From an uncultured Oscillospiraceae bacterium (GTDB taxonomy: Bacteria > Bacillota > Clostridia > Oscillospirales > Oscillospiraceae): DNA of 62,759 nucleotides. Positions 17,528-25,094 of this stretch are shown piece after piece. The notes under the pieces were generated by a model. It was not told the DNA's origin, searched no databases, and saw only the letters and a list, made by a program, of their open reading frames with translations. The translations under genes were made by a program, and so were the position numbers. The DNA lies in the NCBI GenBank assembly GCA_944385795.1, contig CALWYP010000015.1, forward strand, positions 1-62,759, written 5' to 3'. Position 1 is the first letter of the stretch, and each line of letters begins with the position of its first letter.

Positions 17528-18149
17528 TTCCAACCCCCGAGACGTGCGCGTTTATGCGCTCTATCAGCATGTCCATGGCCACGAGGTTGTGGCCGCCCTC
17601 GGGTACGATTATGTCCGCGTTGCGCTTGCTGGGCTCGACGTACATCTCGTGCATGGGCTTGACGGTGGTGAGGTACTGGTCCACGACGCTCTGCAAGCTG
17701 CGCCCGCGGTCGCGCACGTCGCGCACTATGCGCCGGAGTATGCGCACGTCGGCGTCGGTGTCCACAAAAATCTTTATATCCAGCAGCTCGCAGAGCCTGG
17801 GGTCCTGCAAAATAAGTATGCCCTCTACTATTATCACCGGGGACGGGTTCACAAGCACCGTCTTATCCGAGCGGTTGTGGACGGTGTAGTCGTAGACGGG
17901 GCAGCGCACGCTGCGCCCGGAGCGGAGCGACTTCAGGTCGCGCACCATGAGCTCCGTGTCAAAGGCGTCGGGGCAGTCGTAATTCAGCCTGCTGCGCTCC
18001 TCATAGCTCATGTCGTTGTGCGCCTTGTAGTAGTTGTCGTGGTATATCACGCTCACGTTGTCGGCAAAGCGCTGCTGCAGGCGCCGGGTGATGGTGGTCT
18101 TCCCGCTCCCGGTGCCGCCGGCTATGCCTATGGTCATTACCTTCCCCAT
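17520..18149 (-). CDS. udk: uridine/cytidine kinase
   Basis: Phosphorylates uridine and cytidine, 209 residues. P-loop GIAGGTGSGKTT at the N-terminus, then YHDNYYKAHNDMSYEER and NYDCPDAFDTELM (nucleoside and Mg site), and VRDVRDRGRSLQSV in the lid region. ATG at 18149 is preceded by AAGGGGGG; a longer in-frame extension reaches back into the promoter and is rejected. First gene of the udk-tdk operon. Confidence 0.94.
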   Translation of the reverse strand: MGKVMTIGIAGGTGSGKTTITRRLQQRFADNVSVIYHDNYYKAHNDMSYEERSRLNYDCPDAFDTELMVRDLKSLRSGRSVRCPVYDYTVHNRSDKTVLVNPSPVIIVEGILILQDPRLCELLDIKIFVDTDADVRILRRIVRDVRDRGRSLQSVVDQYLTTVKPMHEMYVEPSKRNADIIVPEGGHNLVAMDMLIERINAHVSGVGNG

Positions 18150-18171
18150 AGTCGAGCCCCCCTTTCCGACA

Positions 18172-18200
18172 ATTCTAACACACATGCGCGGGGGATGCAA
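18172..18200 (-). promoter_or_regulatory. sigma-A promoter of udk-tdk
   Basis: Minus strand: TTGCAT, 17-base spacer, TAGAAT. It lies back-to-back with the plus-strand promoter at 18225-18253. Confidence 0.75.
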
Positions 18201-18224
18201 TTTAAAAACGAAAAAGCCCGAAGA

Positions 18225-18253
18225 TTGACAGAAATCTCCGGGGTTGATATAAT
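18225..18253 (+). promoter_or_regulatory. perfect consensus promoter of a 26-codon peptide mRNA
   Basis: TTGACA at 18225-18230, 17 bases, TATAAT at 18248-18253. Immediately downstream the RNA would start with a CCCCAC-GCAA-GTGGGG hairpin (18258-18273). Confidence 0.85.
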
Positions 18254-18336
18254 TGAACCCCACGCAAGTGGGGGAAGAGGCTCCAAAGCTATGCTACTGC
18301 AAGCGGCTTGGCACATCTCCGAAAGGAGGTGGGTTC

Positions 18337-18417
18337 ATGCGCCTTACGATACATCTCGGTGATTTCACTATCACTGTAATCGTCAAGAAACGCAAAAGCC
18401 GCCACTCGGGCAAGTGA
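18337..18417 (+). CDS. 26-residue peptide, candidate type I toxin
   Basis: Tiny ORF with a strong AAGGAGGT site (18323-18330) six bases before ATG. The peptide begins MRLTIHLGDFTITVIV and ends KKRKSRHSGK: an alternating hydrophobic half followed by a very basic tail. It has a consensus promoter in front. Its last codons lie inside an intrinsic terminator, and a converging antisense promoter sits at 18502-18530. A 5' hairpin with an alternative GTGGG/CCCAC pairing to the start region could hide the RBS. This is the layout of type I toxin-antitoxin loci (par/fst, txpA/ratA, bsrG/SR4). I recognise no named peptide family. Being a gene is well supported; toxicity is inferred only. Confidence 0.7.
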   Translation: MRLTIHLGDFTITVIVKKRKSRHSGK

Positions 18418-18427
18418 CGGCTTTTGT
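18393..18427. terminator. bidirectional terminator shared by the peptide mRNA and its antisense RNA
   Basis: Stem CAAAAGCCG / CGGCTTTTG with an extra inner CACT/AGTG stem. A runs on the left and T runs on the right let it end transcripts from both sides. It overlaps the last eight codons of the peptide ORF. Confidence 0.85.
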
Positions 18428-18495
18428 CGGAAACAAACCGATAAAACATCGTTCTAACCTGAGGCCAAGTCGCTAAGGCTTAGGGGCCTCTTTCC
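18393..18495 (-). ncRNA. candidate antisense antitoxin RNA (~100 nt)
   Basis: Predicted from its promoter (18502-18530) and the shared terminator. Its 5' part folds into a hairpin spanning 18461-18490 (GAGGCC/GGCCTC arms with an inner CTAAG/CTTAG). Its 3' part is fully complementary to the end of the peptide mRNA. No RBS or ORF is visible in it. Confidence 0.6.
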
Positions 18496-18501
18496 ATACA
18501 C

Positions 18502-18530
18502 ATTATACCCGCCTTTATACGCCCTGTCAA
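18502..18530 (-). promoter_or_regulatory. perfect consensus antisense promoter
   Basis: Minus strand: TTGACA (18525-18530), 17-base spacer, TATAAT (18502-18507). It points at the 26-codon ORF and has no protein gene in its own direction before udk. Confidence 0.85.
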
Positions 18531-18563
18531 GCGGATAAGAACCGCCGCGCGGGCGATTGCGAA

Positions 18564-18597
18564 TTTACTTTTTGGGCGCGCCGTGTTATCTTATACT
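18564..18597 (+). promoter_or_regulatory. probable deoD promoter
   Basis: A TATACT at 18592-18597 lies 27 bases before the deoD start, with only weak T-rich -35 candidates (TTTACT or TTTTGG). The exact boxes are uncertain. Confidence 0.4.
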
Positions 18598-18623
18598 TAA
18601 TCTTAAATAACGGAGGTAATCAC

Positions 18624-19337
18624 ATGCCCACTCCTCACAACAGCGCAAACAAAGGCGACTTCGCCAAGACCGTGCTTATGCCGGGCGACCCTCTGCGCTC
18701 GAAGTACATAGCCGAGAACTTCCTTGAAAACCCAGTGCTGGTCAACAACGTCCGCGGCGTGCAGGGCTACACCGGGACCTGGAAGGGCGCGCGCGTCTCC
18801 GTCATGGCCAGCGGCATGGGCATACCCAGCATAGGCATCTACTCCTGGGAGCTCTACACCCAGTACGGCGTAGAGAACATTATCCGCGTCGGCTCCGCCG
18901 GCGGCATAGCCGACGAATTGCAGCTGCGCGACGTGGTCTGCGCCCTCGGCGCCTGCACGGACTCCAACTTCGCGCACCAGTTCGGACTCAAGGGCAGCTT
19001 CGCGCCCATAGCCGACTGGAAGCTCCTGACCACCGCCGCCAAATGCGCCGCCGCGCGCGGCATAGAGGTCAAGGCCGGCAACGTCATGAGCTCGGACAAC
19101 TTCTACAACGACGGGAACGACGGGCCCGACCAGTGGAAGAAGATGGGCGTCCTCGCCGTCGAGATGGAGGCGGCGGGCCTCTATATGAACGCCGCGCGCT
19201 GCGGCAAGCGCGCGCTCTGCCTGTGCACGATAAGCGACCACATGTACCGCAGCGAGGAGCTCACGCCGGAGGAGAGGCAGAGCTCCATGAACGAGATGAT
19301 AGAGATAGCGCTCGACACGGCCGCCGCCATGGATTAA
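18624..19337 (+). CDS. deoD: purine-nucleoside phosphorylase DeoD-type
   Basis: Phosphorolysis of purine (deoxy)ribonucleosides to base plus (deoxy)ribose 1-phosphate, 237 residues, cytoplasmic hexamer by family. Motifs: MPGDPLRSKYIAE at the N-terminus, ASGMGIPSIGIYSWEL, RVGSAGGI, and the nucleoside-binding EMEAAGLYMNAA with SDHMYRSEELTPEER after it. RBS CGGAGGT precedes the ATG. Followed at once by an R2 repeat and then the first nucleoside importer, consistent with nucleoside salvage. Confidence 0.96.
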   Translation: MPTPHNSANKGDFAKTVLMPGDPLRSKYIAENFLENPVLVNNVRGVQGYTGTWKGARVSVMASGMGIPSIGIYSWELYTQYGVENIIRVGSAGGIADELQLRDVVCALGACTDSNFAHQFGLKGSFAPIADWKLLTTAAKCAAARGIEVKAGNVMSSDNFYNDGNDGPDQWKKMGVLAVEMEAAGLYMNAARCGKRALCLCTISDHMYRSEELTPEERQSSMNEMIEIALDTAAAMD

Positions 19338-19480
19338 AAATCCAGGTTGGACTGCGCCCTACCTAGATACGCGGCGCAAATGCCGCGATGCCCCTCTCGC
19401 CTCGCACGGCGAGGCGGCTGCGCCGCGACCGGCGCAAGATGCGGTACCGGGGCGGGGCAAAGCCACGCCCCGATGGACAA
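19338..19480 (+). repeat. R2 structured repeat, copy 3 (diverged)
   Basis: Starts directly after the deoD stop with AAATCCAGGT, then CTAGATACGCGGC, a diverged core GCGGC..ATGCCGCGAT, CCTCGCACGGCGAGGCGGC and a GGGGCGGGGC/GCCCCG hairpin. Relative to the gene it follows, it has the same orientation as copy 2. Confidence 0.75.
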
Positions 19481-19549
19481 AATCCGGCCAATCGTTCAAG
19501 TTCACAAATTGGACGCGGAAATTTAACAGCGGATATTGTCGTATTTTAC

Positions 19550-19578
19550 TTGAACGAGATAGGAAAGAGTGATATAAT
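19550..19578 (+). promoter_or_regulatory. promoter of the first BMP-lipoprotein gene
   Basis: TTGAAC, 17-base spacer, TATAAT; start codon at 19642. Confidence 0.8.
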
Positions 19579-19641
19579 CACATAGACGCGATAGCGTTGG
19601 AGTATTCCGAATCTAAATTTGAAACGGAGGATACACACGAA

Positions 19642-20883
19642 ATGAAGAAGTTTCTTGCTCTGCTTCTCGCGCTCGTGATGGTCTTCGCGCTCGCCGCCTG
19701 CGGCGAGGCCGAAACCGAGGAGACCACCCCCGCGGGCGAGGAGACCACTCCCGCTGAGGAGACCACCCCTGCTGAGGAGACCACCCCGGCCGAAGAGCCC
19801 GAGGCCGTCGACCCCGACACCATTGGGGACACCATCGAGGCCGACACCTACGAGGTCGCCTTTGTCACCGACGTTGGCCAGCTCAAGGACAAGTCCTTCA
19901 ACGAGGGCACCTGGAACGGCGTTAAGACCTACGCCTACGAGAACGACCTGACCTACAAGTACTACCAGCCCGCCAACGGCGACGAGGCCACCGACGATGA
20001 CCGTTACGACGCCATGGCCGCCGCCGTCAACGGCGGCGCGAAGGTCGTCGTGTGCGCCGGCTACCTCCAGGAGGCCGCCCTGCGCCGCGCCGCGATCGAG
20101 TTCCCGGACGTCCACTTCGTCTTCATCGACGGCTACTCCATCACTGAGGAAGCCGGCGTCGAGGGCAGCCCCGTCCTCACCAACGTTGCCGGCATCAACT
20201 TCAGCGAAGAGCAGTGCGGCTACCTCGCCGGCTACGCCGTCGTCAAGGACGGCTTCACCAAGCTCGGCTTCTCCGGCGGCGGCGGCGGCACCAACCCGGC
20301 CTGCTGCCGTTACGGCTACGGCTTCCTGCAGGGCGCTTCCGCGGCTGCCGAGGAGCTCGGCGTTGACGTCACCTGCAACTACTCCTGGCAGTACGGCGGC
20401 GCCTTCCAGGCCAGCCCCGAGCTGCAGAGCATGATCGCCGGCTGGTACAACCAGGGCACCGAGATCGTGTTCGCCTGCGGCGGCAACATGTTCGCCTCCA
20501 TCTCCGCTGCGGCTTCCGCCGCTGACGGCTATGTCGTCGGCGTCGACGTCGACCAGAGCAGCGAGAGCGAGACCGTCGTCACCTCCGCCATGAAGGGCAT
20601 CGACCAGGCCGCTATCCTGGCCCTGACCCACAGCTATGACGGCACCTGGGACGAGATCGGCGGCAAGACCACCACTCTCGGCGCCAATGAGGACGCCGTC
20701 GGCCTGCCCACCGCCGAGGAGAGCTGGCGCTTCGAGAGCTTCACCGTCGAGGAGTACACCGAGCTGCTCAACGCCATCAAGGACGGCAGCCTCGTTGTCG
20801 ACCCGAACTACCCGACCGATGACGCCGGCATGGACGCCGCCGGCACCGCCGAGCTTGCGAACCTCACCGTCACCGTTATCTAA
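19642..20883 (+). CDS. BMP-family nucleoside-binding lipoprotein (ABC importer 1)
   Basis: A 413-residue periplasmic-type binding protein tethered by lipid: signal peptide MKKFLALLLALVM, lipobox ALAAC with Cys about residue 20. It is followed by a low-complexity Thr/Glu/Pro linker made of repeats of EETTPA, then the BMP/PnrA domain (VAFVTDVGQLKDKSFNEGTW; GYLAGYAVVKDGFTKLGF). PnrA/BmpA proteins bind purine or other nucleosides. It has its own promoter and two downstream terminators, so it is transcribed apart from the ATPase and permeases that follow. The first 33 residues match the second BMP protein at 41954-43186. Confidence 0.93.
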   Translation: MKKFLALLLALVMVFALAACGEAETEETTPAGEETTPAEETTPAEETTPAEEPEAVDPDTIGDTIEADTYEVAFVTDVGQLKDKSFNEGTWNGVKTYAYENDLTYKYYQPANGDEATDDDRYDAMAAAVNGGAKVVVCAGYLQEAALRRAAIEFPDVHFVFIDGYSITEEAGVEGSPVLTNVAGINFSEEQCGYLAGYAVVKDGFTKLGFSGGGGGTNPACCRYGYGFLQGASAAAEELGVDVTCNYSWQYGGAFQASPELQSMIAGWYNQGTEIVFACGGNMFASISAAASAADGYVVGVDVDQSSESETVVTSAMKGIDQAAILALTHSYDGTWDEIGGKTTTLGANEDAVGLPTAEESWRFESFTVEEYTELLNAIKDGSLVVDPNYPTDDAGMDAAGTAELANLTVTVI

Positions 20884-20896
20884 TCAAAACCTAATG

Positions 20897-20930
20897 AGAG
20901 GCCCGGCCCCATGGCCGGGCCTCTTTCTTT
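20897..20930 (+). terminator. intrinsic terminator after BMP lipoprotein 1
   Basis: Perfect 12-bp stem AGAGGCCCGGCC / GGCCGGGCCTCT, loop CCAT, then TTTCTTT. Confidence 0.9.
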
Positions 20931-20997
20931 ATACGGCCGGCGGCCGCGCCCGCCCGCGGGAGGAGCCGGGCGGGGCTCCGCCGCCGTTTTATCCCAA

Positions 20998-21027
20998 GCC
21001 GGGCCCGCGGGCCCGGCGGCCGTTTTT
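20998..21027 (+). terminator. second GC-rich hairpin with T run
   Basis: A 20-base palindrome of GCCGGGCCCG and its complement, followed by GGCCGTTTTT. It isolates the BMP gene from the ATPase operon promoter at 21051. Confidence 0.65.
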
Positions 21028-21050
21028 ACTGGGCAGATTCTACAATGTTC

Positions 21051-21079
21051 TTGTCTTTTTGCCGGATTTAAAGTATAAT
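21051..21079 (+). promoter_or_regulatory. promoter of the importer 1 ATPase-permease operon
   Basis: TTGTCT, 17-base spacer, TATAAT at 21074-21079. Because an in-frame ATG (21078) is inside the -10 box it cannot be translated from this transcript, which settles the GTG start at 21111. Confidence 0.75.
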
Positions 21080-21110
21080 GGGACTAATCAACGTAAAGGG
21101 GGGCGGTTCG

Positions 21111-22655
21111 GTGGCTGCACAGCCGGATTACATCATAGAGATGCTCCACATCACCAAGGAGTTTCCGGGCATTATCGCCAACGACGACATAACCCTGCAG
21201 CTCAGGCGGGGCGAGATCCACGCCCTGCTCGGCGAGAACGGCGCGGGCAAGAGTACGCTGATGAGCGTGCTTTTCGGCCTATATAAGCCGGAGCAGGGTA
21301 TCATCAAGAAGAACGGCGAGGTGGTCCAGATAAAGGACCCCAACGACGCCACGGCCCTGCACATAGGCATGGTCCACCAGCACTTCAAGCTGGTAGACGT
21401 GTTCACGGTGCTGGACAACATCATCCTCGGCGCGGAGACGACGAAGCTGGGCTTCATCCAGAAGAAGGAGGCCCGCAGGCGCGTGGAGGAGCTTTCGGAG
21501 CGCTACGGCCTCAAGGTGGACCTCGACGCCAAGGTCGAGGACATCACCGTCGGTATGCAGCAGCGCGTCGAGATACTGAAGATGCTCTACCGCGACAACG
21601 AGATACTGATTTTCGACGAGCCCACGGCCGTCCTCACCCCACAGGAGATCGAGGAGCTCATGGCCACGATGCACGAGTTCGCGCGCGAGGGCAAGAGCAT
21701 CCTCTTCATTTCCCACAAGCTCAACGAGATCATGGAGGTCTCCGACCGCGTGACCGTCCTGCGAAAGGGCAAGTGCGTCGGCACGGTCAACACGAAGGAC
21801 ACCAACCAGCAGGAGCTCAGCAACATGATGGTCGGGCGTCCCGTCCAGCTCGTCGTAGAGAAGGGCGAGGCCCATCCCACGGATACGGTGCTCGAGGTCG
21901 AGGGCCTGAAGGTGCCCTCCCACGTCCACAAGCGCGACGCGGTCAAGGGCGTGAGCTTCAACGTCCGCCGCGGCGAGATAGTCTGCGTCGCCGGCATAGA
22001 CGGCAACGGCCAGACCGAGCTTGTCGGCGGCCTCACCGGCCTCGACAAGGTCTCCGGCGGCACGATAAAGCTCTGCGGCCAGGATATCACCCACGCGAAT
22101 ATCAGGAAGCGCGGCGAGAACATGAGCCACATACCCGAGGACAGGCACAAGCACGGCCTCATACTCGACTTCACGCTCGAGCAGAACCTCGTGCTCCAGC
22201 GCTTCCGCGAGCCGCCCTTCGAGCACGCCGGCTTTATAAACAACGCCGAGGTGCGCAAGTACGCCGAACGCCTCATAGACGAGTACGACGTGCGCTCCGG
22301 CCAGGGCCCGGTCACCGTCGCGCGCAGCATGTCCGGCGGCAACCAGCAGAAGGCGATAATCGCCCGCGAGCTCGACCGCAAGAAGGACCTGGTCGTCGCG
22401 GTGCAGCCCACCCGCGGCCTCGACGTGGGCGCCATTGAGTTCATACACAAGCAGCTCGTGGCCGAGCGCGACGCCGGCCAGGCCGTGCTGCTCGTCTCGC
22501 TGGAGCTCGAGGAGGGCATGAGCCTTTCCGACCGCATACTAGTCATGTACGAGGGCGAGATTGTCGGCGAGCTCGACCCCAAGAAGACGACCGCCCAGGA
22601 GCTCGGCCTCTACATGGCCGGCGCCAAGCGCCAGGGGAAGGAGGCCAAGGCATGA
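21111..22655 (+). CDS. nucleoside ABC importer 1, ATP-binding protein
   Basis: A 514-residue double ATPase (two NBDs), the layout of YufO/NupO and ribose-type importers. First Walker A GENGAGKST; signature in IDVTVGMQQRVEIL-type form (ITVGMQQRVEIL); Walker B ILIFDEPTAVLTPQE; the second domain has a degenerate P-loop (GIDGNGQTELV) and signature SMSGGNQQKAI. GTG start at 21111 with AAAGGGGGG upstream. The stop overlaps the next gene by ATGA. Confidence 0.95.
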   Translation: MAAQPDYIIEMLHITKEFPGIIANDDITLQLRRGEIHALLGENGAGKSTLMSVLFGLYKPEQGIIKKNGEVVQIKDPNDATALHIGMVHQHFKLVDVFTVLDNIILGAETTKLGFIQKKEARRRVEELSERYGLKVDLDAKVEDITVGMQQRVEILKMLYRDNEILIFDEPTAVLTPQEIEELMATMHEFAREGKSILFISHKLNEIMEVSDRVTVLRKGKCVGTVNTKDTNQQELSNMMVGRPVQLVVEKGEAHPTDTVLEVEGLKVPSHVHKRDAVKGVSFNVRRGEIVCVAGIDGNGQTELVGGLTGLDKVSGGTIKLCGQDITHANIRKRGENMSHIPEDRHKHGLILDFTLEQNLVLQRFREPPFEHAGFINNAEVRKYAERLIDEYDVRSGQGPVTVARSMSGGNQQKAIIARELDRKKDLVVAVQPTRGLDVGAIEFIHKQLVAERDAGQAVLLVSLELEEGMSLSDRILVMYEGEIVGELDPKKTTAQELGLYMAGAKRQGKEAKA

Positions 22656-23929
22656 AAGAGCGGCTGACCACTCTCTACAACAAGGACGGCACGCGCACCG
22701 TGCTCGCGTCCATCCTCTCCATAATCATCGGCATGGCCGTCGGCAGCATCATAGTCCTCATCGTCGGCTTCACCAGCTCCAGCCTCTCCGGCAGGAGCAC
22801 CTGGGAGGGCATACGCCTGGTGCTCTTCGGCATCCTCTCTACGGGGCGCGACGCCGCGGGCAACCTGAGCTTCGGCTTCAACCCGACCAGCATAGGCAAC
22901 ATGCTCTTCCGCGCCACACCGCTCATAATGACGGGCCTCTCCGTCGCGGTGGCGTACAAGACGGGCCTTTTCAACATCGGCGCGCCCGGCCAGTACCTGA
23001 TGGGCACGATGGCCAGCCTCATGCTCGCGCTGGGCATACCCACGGACGTGGTGCCCGCGGGCCTGGTCTGGGTCATCGCCTTCGTGGGCGGCGCGGCCGC
23101 CGGCGCCATCTGGGGCGCGATCCCCGGCTTCGTCAAGGCCTATCTGAACATAAACGAGGTCCTGGCCAGCATCATGACCAACTGGATAGCCGCCAACGCG
23201 GTGACCTGGGCCTTCGACGTGAGCAACTTCAAGAACATCGTCGAAAGCACCAAGAGCGGCTACATATACAAGACCACCTTTAACGGCGTGGAGACGGCGA
23301 AGCTCGGCCTCGACCAGATCTTCCCCGGTTCCCAGGTCAACGGCGGCATAATAATCGCCGTCGTCATCGCCGTGCTCATGTACATACTCATGACGAAGAC
23401 GACGCTGGGCTACCAGCTCAAGGCCTGCGGCTCCAACCGGAACGCTGCGCGCTACGCGGGCATAAAGGACAAGCGCAACATCGTCCTCTCCATGGCGATA
23501 GCGGGCGCGCTCTCCGGCGCGGGCGCTGCGCTTTATTACCTCTCCGGCAATACGGAGTTCTTCTGGCAGACCTACCAGAGCCTGCCCGACACGGGCTTCA
23601 ACGGCATCCCCGTGGCCCTGCTCGCGGCGAACAACCCCATTGGCGTCATCTTCACCGGCATATTCATGTCGATGCTGGACATCGCGGGCGTACAGCTCAC
23701 CGCCCTCACGCCCTTCAACGAGTACATCACCGACGTCATCATCGCCACTATCGTCTACCTGAGCGCCTTCTCGCTGGTCATAAAGATGCTTATCTCCGGC
23801 GGCAGGAAGCGCAGGAAGGCCAAGGCCGCGAAGGCGGAGGCCGCCCAGGCGGCGGAGCCGGGGACGCCAACGGGAACGGACGCGCCCGCAGAGGGCGCCG
23901 GAGCTGAGAAGGGAGGCGAGGCGGAATGA
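22652..23929 (+). CDS. nucleoside ABC importer 1, permease A
   Basis: A 425-residue integral membrane subunit of the BPD_transp_2 (ribose/nucleoside) family, similar to YufP/NupP. About ten hydrophobic segments, with the conserved loop LKACGSNRNAARYAGIKDKR and NEVLASIMTNWIAA. The C-terminus carries a long Ala/Glu/Lys-rich cytoplasmic tail (about 45 residues) not needed for the fold. ATGA overlaps join it to the ATPase before and permease B after. Confidence 0.94.
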   Translation: MKERLTTLYNKDGTRTVLASILSIIIGMAVGSIIVLIVGFTSSSLSGRSTWEGIRLVLFGILSTGRDAAGNLSFGFNPTSIGNMLFRATPLIMTGLSVAVAYKTGLFNIGAPGQYLMGTMASLMLALGIPTDVVPAGLVWVIAFVGGAAAGAIWGAIPGFVKAYLNINEVLASIMTNWIAANAVTWAFDVSNFKNIVESTKSGYIYKTTFNGVETAKLGLDQIFPGSQVNGGIIIAVVIAVLMYILMTKTTLGYQLKACGSNRNAARYAGIKDKRNIVLSMAIAGALSGAGAALYYLSGNTEFFWQTYQSLPDTGFNGIPVALLAANNPIGVIFTGIFMSMLDIAGVQLTALTPFNEYITDVIIATIVYLSAFSLVIKMLISGGRKRRKAKAAKAEAAQAAEPGTPTGTDAPAEGAGAEKGGEAE

Positions 23930-24957
23930 CGTTCCTTATCCAGCAGACCCTTATCTACGCCATCCCGCTGCTCATAGTCGCGCTGGCGGGCGTTTTCGCC
24001 GAGCGCAGCGGCATAATCAACCTGGCCCTCGAAGGCATCATGATTTTCGGCGCCTTCATAGGCGTGCTGTTCGTGAATATAGTCCAGCAGACGGACTTCT
24101 TCATGGCCGCGAAGGCCGCGGACAATTACCTCGCCCTGCAGGGGCTCGAGCTGCTGGCCATGCTGGCCGCGGCGGTCATGGGCGCGATATTCTCGCTGCT
24201 TTTGAGCTTCGCCTCCATTAACCTGCGCGCCGACCAGACCATCGGCGGCACGGCCCTGAACCTGATGGCCCCGGCCCTCGTGCTCTTCTTCATCCGCATC
24301 ATCGCCAACCAGAACACCCTAACCATGGCCGAGGGCGACGCGGCGAGCTGGTTCATGATAAAGAAGGCCATGTTCGGCTACGGCCGGACGGAGGAGATGG
24401 GCTTCCTCGGCGCGACCTTCGTGGACAAGACCTATATTGCGACCTATATCTGCATTATCCTCTTCATAGTCCTGTCCATCATCCTCTACAAGACGCGCTT
24501 CGGGCTGCGCCTGCGCTCCTGCGGCGAGAACCCGCAGGCGGCCGACTCGCTGGGCATCAACGTCTACAAGATGCGCTACATAGGCACCACCATATCCGGC
24601 GCGCTGGCCGGCATGGGCGGCTTTGTCTACGCGCTGACCACCTCCAACTGCATGTCCACGGGCGACGTGGCGGGCTTCGGCTTCCTCGCCCTCGCGGTCA
24701 TGATATTCGGCAACTGGAAGCCGCTGAACATCGCCGGGGCGGCGCTGCTCTTCGGCCTCTTCAAGTGCATCGCCTCGAGCTACGCCAGCCTGGACATAAA
24801 CGGCGACGGGGTGTTCATGCTCGCCGACCTGGGCGTCAGCCCGCATTTCTACCGTATGCTGCCCTACATCATCACCCTCGTGGTGCTCGCCTTCACCAGC
24901 AAGAGCTCCCGCGCCCCCAAGGCCGAGGGCATACCCTACGACAAGGGCAAGAGATAA
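23926..24957 (+). CDS. nucleoside ABC importer 1, permease B
   Basis: A 343-residue partner permease, YufQ/NupQ-like. Conserved features: AGVFAERSGIINLALEGIMIFGAF at the N-terminal side and LRLRSCGENPQAADSLGINVYKMRY in the coupling loop. Last gene of the operon, closed by stem-loops at 24971-25028. Together with the ATPase, permease A and the BMP lipoprotein it makes a complete importer. Confidence 0.95.
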   Translation: MTFLIQQTLIYAIPLLIVALAGVFAERSGIINLALEGIMIFGAFIGVLFVNIVQQTDFFMAAKAADNYLALQGLELLAMLAAAVMGAIFSLLLSFASINLRADQTIGGTALNLMAPALVLFFIRIIANQNTLTMAEGDAASWFMIKKAMFGYGRTEEMGFLGATFVDKTYIATYICIILFIVLSIILYKTRFGLRLRSCGENPQAADSLGINVYKMRYIGTTISGALAGMGGFVYALTTSNCMSTGDVAGFGFLALAVMIFGNWKPLNIAGAALLFGLFKCIASSYASLDINGDGVFMLADLGVSPHFYRMLPYIITLVVLAFTSKSSRAPKAEGIPYDKGKR

Positions 24958-25005
24958 TAGTCCCGGCCTGAAATGGCGTCGAGCCATTTCAGCGCGCAAA
25001 GAGGG

Positions 25006-25094
25006 CCGGTCCGCGGACCGGTCCTTTTTGCGCGTCCGCTCCGCGCGGCCTTGAAAAACGGAAGCCCGGCGGGTACCCGCCGGGCCTGTTTTTT
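25006..25094. terminator. pair of terminators between importer 1 and the MBL gene
   Basis: First a GGCCGGTCC/GGACCGGTCC hairpin with TTTTTG (25006-25028). Then a perfect 22-base palindrome with arms GCCCGGCGGGT (25064-25085) and a TGTTTTTT tail. The second abuts the stop of the minus-strand gene and can act in both directions. Confidence 0.85.

Noticed and set aside
21078..21110. ATG at 21078 as the start of the importer 1 ATPase
   Set aside because: That ATG lies inside the -10 box of the operon promoter, so it would not be in the mRNA; GTG at 21111 has a proper site.
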